Origin: 2-12-FULL-64-23 sp964400745
Lineage (GTDB): Bacteria; Pseudomonadota; Gammaproteobacteria; Burkholderiales; SG8-39
Length of the DNA: 64,000 bases
Reading direction: 5' to 3'
NCBI GenBank assembly: GCA_964400745.1
Contig: CAYNVY010000001.1
Coordinates: forward strand, 1-64,000
Notes under the pieces: generated by a model
The model's input: the letters and a program-made list of their open reading frames with translations, nothing else
Databases searched by the model: none
Told to the model about the DNA's origin: nothing
Position numbers and translations under genes: made by a program
In this document: one piece after another, positions 62,558 to 64,000 of the stretch
Layout: every line of letters starts with the position of its first letter
Numbering within the stretch: the first letter of the stretch is position 1

Positions 62558-63991
62558 GTGCAAATCCTTGATAAACGTTTAGATATCTGGCTTCCCACCT
62601 ACGCCCTTGCGGCACCGGCACGTGCGTACCATCGTCTTCGTCGGCGGCAGCAACTGACCCATATCATGTTCTTGGTATGCGATCATTTCGAGCCTCGGCA
62701 CGGCGTTGGCAATCCAGACCAGCCGTTCGAGCGGCTTCGGGCGTGGCGGACGGAGTATGCCCGATTCCAACAACAATGCCGCGACCGTTTTGGAACCAGT
62801 CCCTTGCATACCTGGTTCTATCCCCCGCACCATGGCGCCGAGCATCTTTCGAACCTTTCGGCAATGGCGTTTGAGGGCTTGGGCGAGGTGGAGTTGCACT
62901 ATCACCACGACAATGACACAGTCGCGACGCTTCGAAATGGATTGAATGCTACTCTCGCCGAGTACCATCGATTTGGCCATCTCCTTGAGTCGGGCGCGTC
63001 CCCAAGCCCGGCGTTTGGGTTTATCCATGGGGATTGGGCTCTGAACAACTCTTTTGGTGGCAAGTACTGTGGCGTAAACGACGAGTTGACGCTTTTGCAG
63101 GAACTCGGCTGCTGGGGTGATTTCACCATGCCCTCAGGAAGGATCTGTCAGACACGCAAGATCAACTCGATCTATTACGCACGAAGCAATCCGGATAGCG
63201 CAAAGGGGCACGATTGGGGCATAGACGCACGCGTCGGCAGAAAGGATCCGGCGGGCCTGCTCTTGATGCAGGGTCCGCTCGGGATCAATTGGCTGGCCCC
63301 CGATCATCCGCGCGTCGAAAACGCCAGCCTGACCTCGGAGAATTGGGGCCGACCCGATCGCATCCGCAAGTGGATCGACTGCAACGTTCACGTAAAGGGC
63401 CGGCCGGAGTGGTTGTTCGTTAAGTTGCACACGCACGGTGCCATAGAGCGCGATTTCGACGCCCTGTTCGGGGACAAGGCAATGGAAATGCACCGCGTCC
63501 TGAACGAGCAATACAACGACGGCAAGCGCTTTCGCCTTCACTATGTGACCGCCCGCCAAGCCTACAACATCGCCAAGGCCGCCGAACACGGTAAGAGCGG
63601 AGACCCTTCGGACTGGGTCGACTATCTGATCAAGCCGCCGGTCAATGCGTTCTATGCCGCCGACCGCAGACATGACGTCCGTTTTTGCACCCAATCCCGG
63701 CTGACGCTCGAAAATATCGAGGCCGGGGAAGCGGCACGCATACGCACGCGCACGGGCCCGATTCGGGAAATCCAGGGCCGGGTGACTGCGGTGGATATCG
63801 ACGACGGTTCGGGTTGTCTGCGCATCGAAACAGCAGCCGCCGGGACCGAGGTATCGGTACAGGTGCAAGCCCCGTTTCAGGTATGCGGCATCGCCGGCGG
63901 GACCGTGCTGGCGACACCGGACGCTTCGGATACAGGCGCGTTGCGCGTATCGGTGGACCGGCAGTGCACAGTCACGTATCGCCGTGATTGA
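62558..63991 (+). CDS. Conserved-looking hypothetical protein with His/Asp-rich barrel motifs
   Basis: A 477-residue soluble protein with no signal peptide that I do not recognise with certainty. Several His/Asp clusters are spaced as in a metal-dependent polysaccharide deacetylase or glycosidase barrel: CDHFEPRHG (~residue 41), TWFYPPHHG, LHYHHDND (~127), FIHGDWALNN and KLHTHGA (~290). A small C-terminal beta domain (about residues 385-477) may bind carbohydrate. It starts with GTG, preceded by GGAAG. It follows the EPS genes and may modify the polymer. Confidence 0.7.
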   Translation: MQILDKRLDIWLPTYALAAPARAYHRLRRRQQLTHIMFLVCDHFEPRHGVGNPDQPFERLRAWRTEYARFQQQCRDRFGTSPLHTWFYPPHHGAEHLSNLSAMAFEGLGEVELHYHHDNDTVATLRNGLNATLAEYHRFGHLLESGASPSPAFGFIHGDWALNNSFGGKYCGVNDELTLLQELGCWGDFTMPSGRICQTRKINSIYYARSNPDSAKGHDWGIDARVGRKDPAGLLLMQGPLGINWLAPDHPRVENASLTSENWGRPDRIRKWIDCNVHVKGRPEWLFVKLHTHGAIERDFDALFGDKAMEMHRVLNEQYNDGKRFRLHYVTARQAYNIAKAAEHGKSGDPSDWVDYLIKPPVNAFYAADRRHDVRFCTQSRLTLENIEAGEAARIRTRTGPIREIQGRVTAVDIDDGSGCLRIETAAAGTEVSVQVQAPFQVCGIAGGTVLATPDASDTGALRVSVDRQCTVTYRRD

Positions 63992-64000
63992 GTCGGCGCG

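Overview
The window looks like chromosomal DNA of a GC-rich Gram-negative bacterium, most likely a betaproteobacterium. The evidence is a classical division and cell-wall (dcw) operon with a meso-diaminopimelate-type MurE, next to a large exosortase A (XrtA)/PEP-CTERM exopolysaccharide locus of the kind found in Betaproteobacteria. This placement is inferred from gene content only. No rRNA, tRNA, insertion sequence, phage gene or CRISPR array was seen.

Region 1 (1-10336, minus strand) is the dcw operon, read from high to low coordinates: mraZ, rsmH, ftsL, ftsI, murE, murF, mraY, a 53-codon minigene, murD, ftsW and the first codons of murG. Most junctions are 4-base ATGA or GTGA overlaps. A sigma-70-like promoter with three MraZ boxes on 10-bp spacing precedes mraZ. 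The minigene between mraY and murD repeats the MraY C-terminus with only synonymous changes.

Region 2 (10337-33000) is the conserved XrtA core. It contains an HD-domain hydrolase gene, a sigma-54 promoter driving the EpsB-type initiating sugar transferase, and a minus-strand group (deacetylase, TPR lipoprotein PrsT, exosortase A fused to EpsI). Next come a PEP-CTERM protein with its own sigma-54 promoter and terminator, and the PrsK/PrsR two-component pair; PrsR is a sigma-54 activator. The plus-strand export operon follows: outer-membrane export lipoprotein, Wzc-like chain-length protein, tyrosine autokinase, outer-membrane beta-barrel and ATPase. TviB- and TviC-like enzymes then supply UDP-GlcNAcA and UDP-GalNAcA.

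Region 3 (33000-51590) is more variable. It holds a CelD/FemAB-like acyltransferase, a Wzx-type flippase, a HAD-UbiA fusion, an O-antigen-ligase/Wzy-type protein and a multi-spanning GT-C-like protein. These are followed by an MBOAT plus SGNH acetylation pair, a second deacetylase, a small outer-membrane barrel, and two tandem secreted right-handed beta-helix proteins, one of them a 1365-residue lipoprotein with InlB-like repeats.

Region 4 (51547-64000) has four GT4 glycosyltransferases (two resembling families usually tied to XrtA loci), a methyltransferase, a non-hydrolysing UDP-GlcNAc 2-epimerase (WecB), a membrane acyltransferase, a third deacetylase and a large unrecognised protein.

Taken together, the locus appears to encode synthesis, flipping, polymerisation, export and decoration (acetylation, deacetylation, perhaps pentosylation) of an amino-sugar/aminouronic acid exopolysaccharide. 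PrsK/PrsR and RpoN probably co-regulate it with an exosortase-sorted PEP-CTERM surface protein. The most unusual items are the MraY-tail minigene, the HAD-UbiA/GT-C/ligase cluster, and the duplicated beta-helix proteins.
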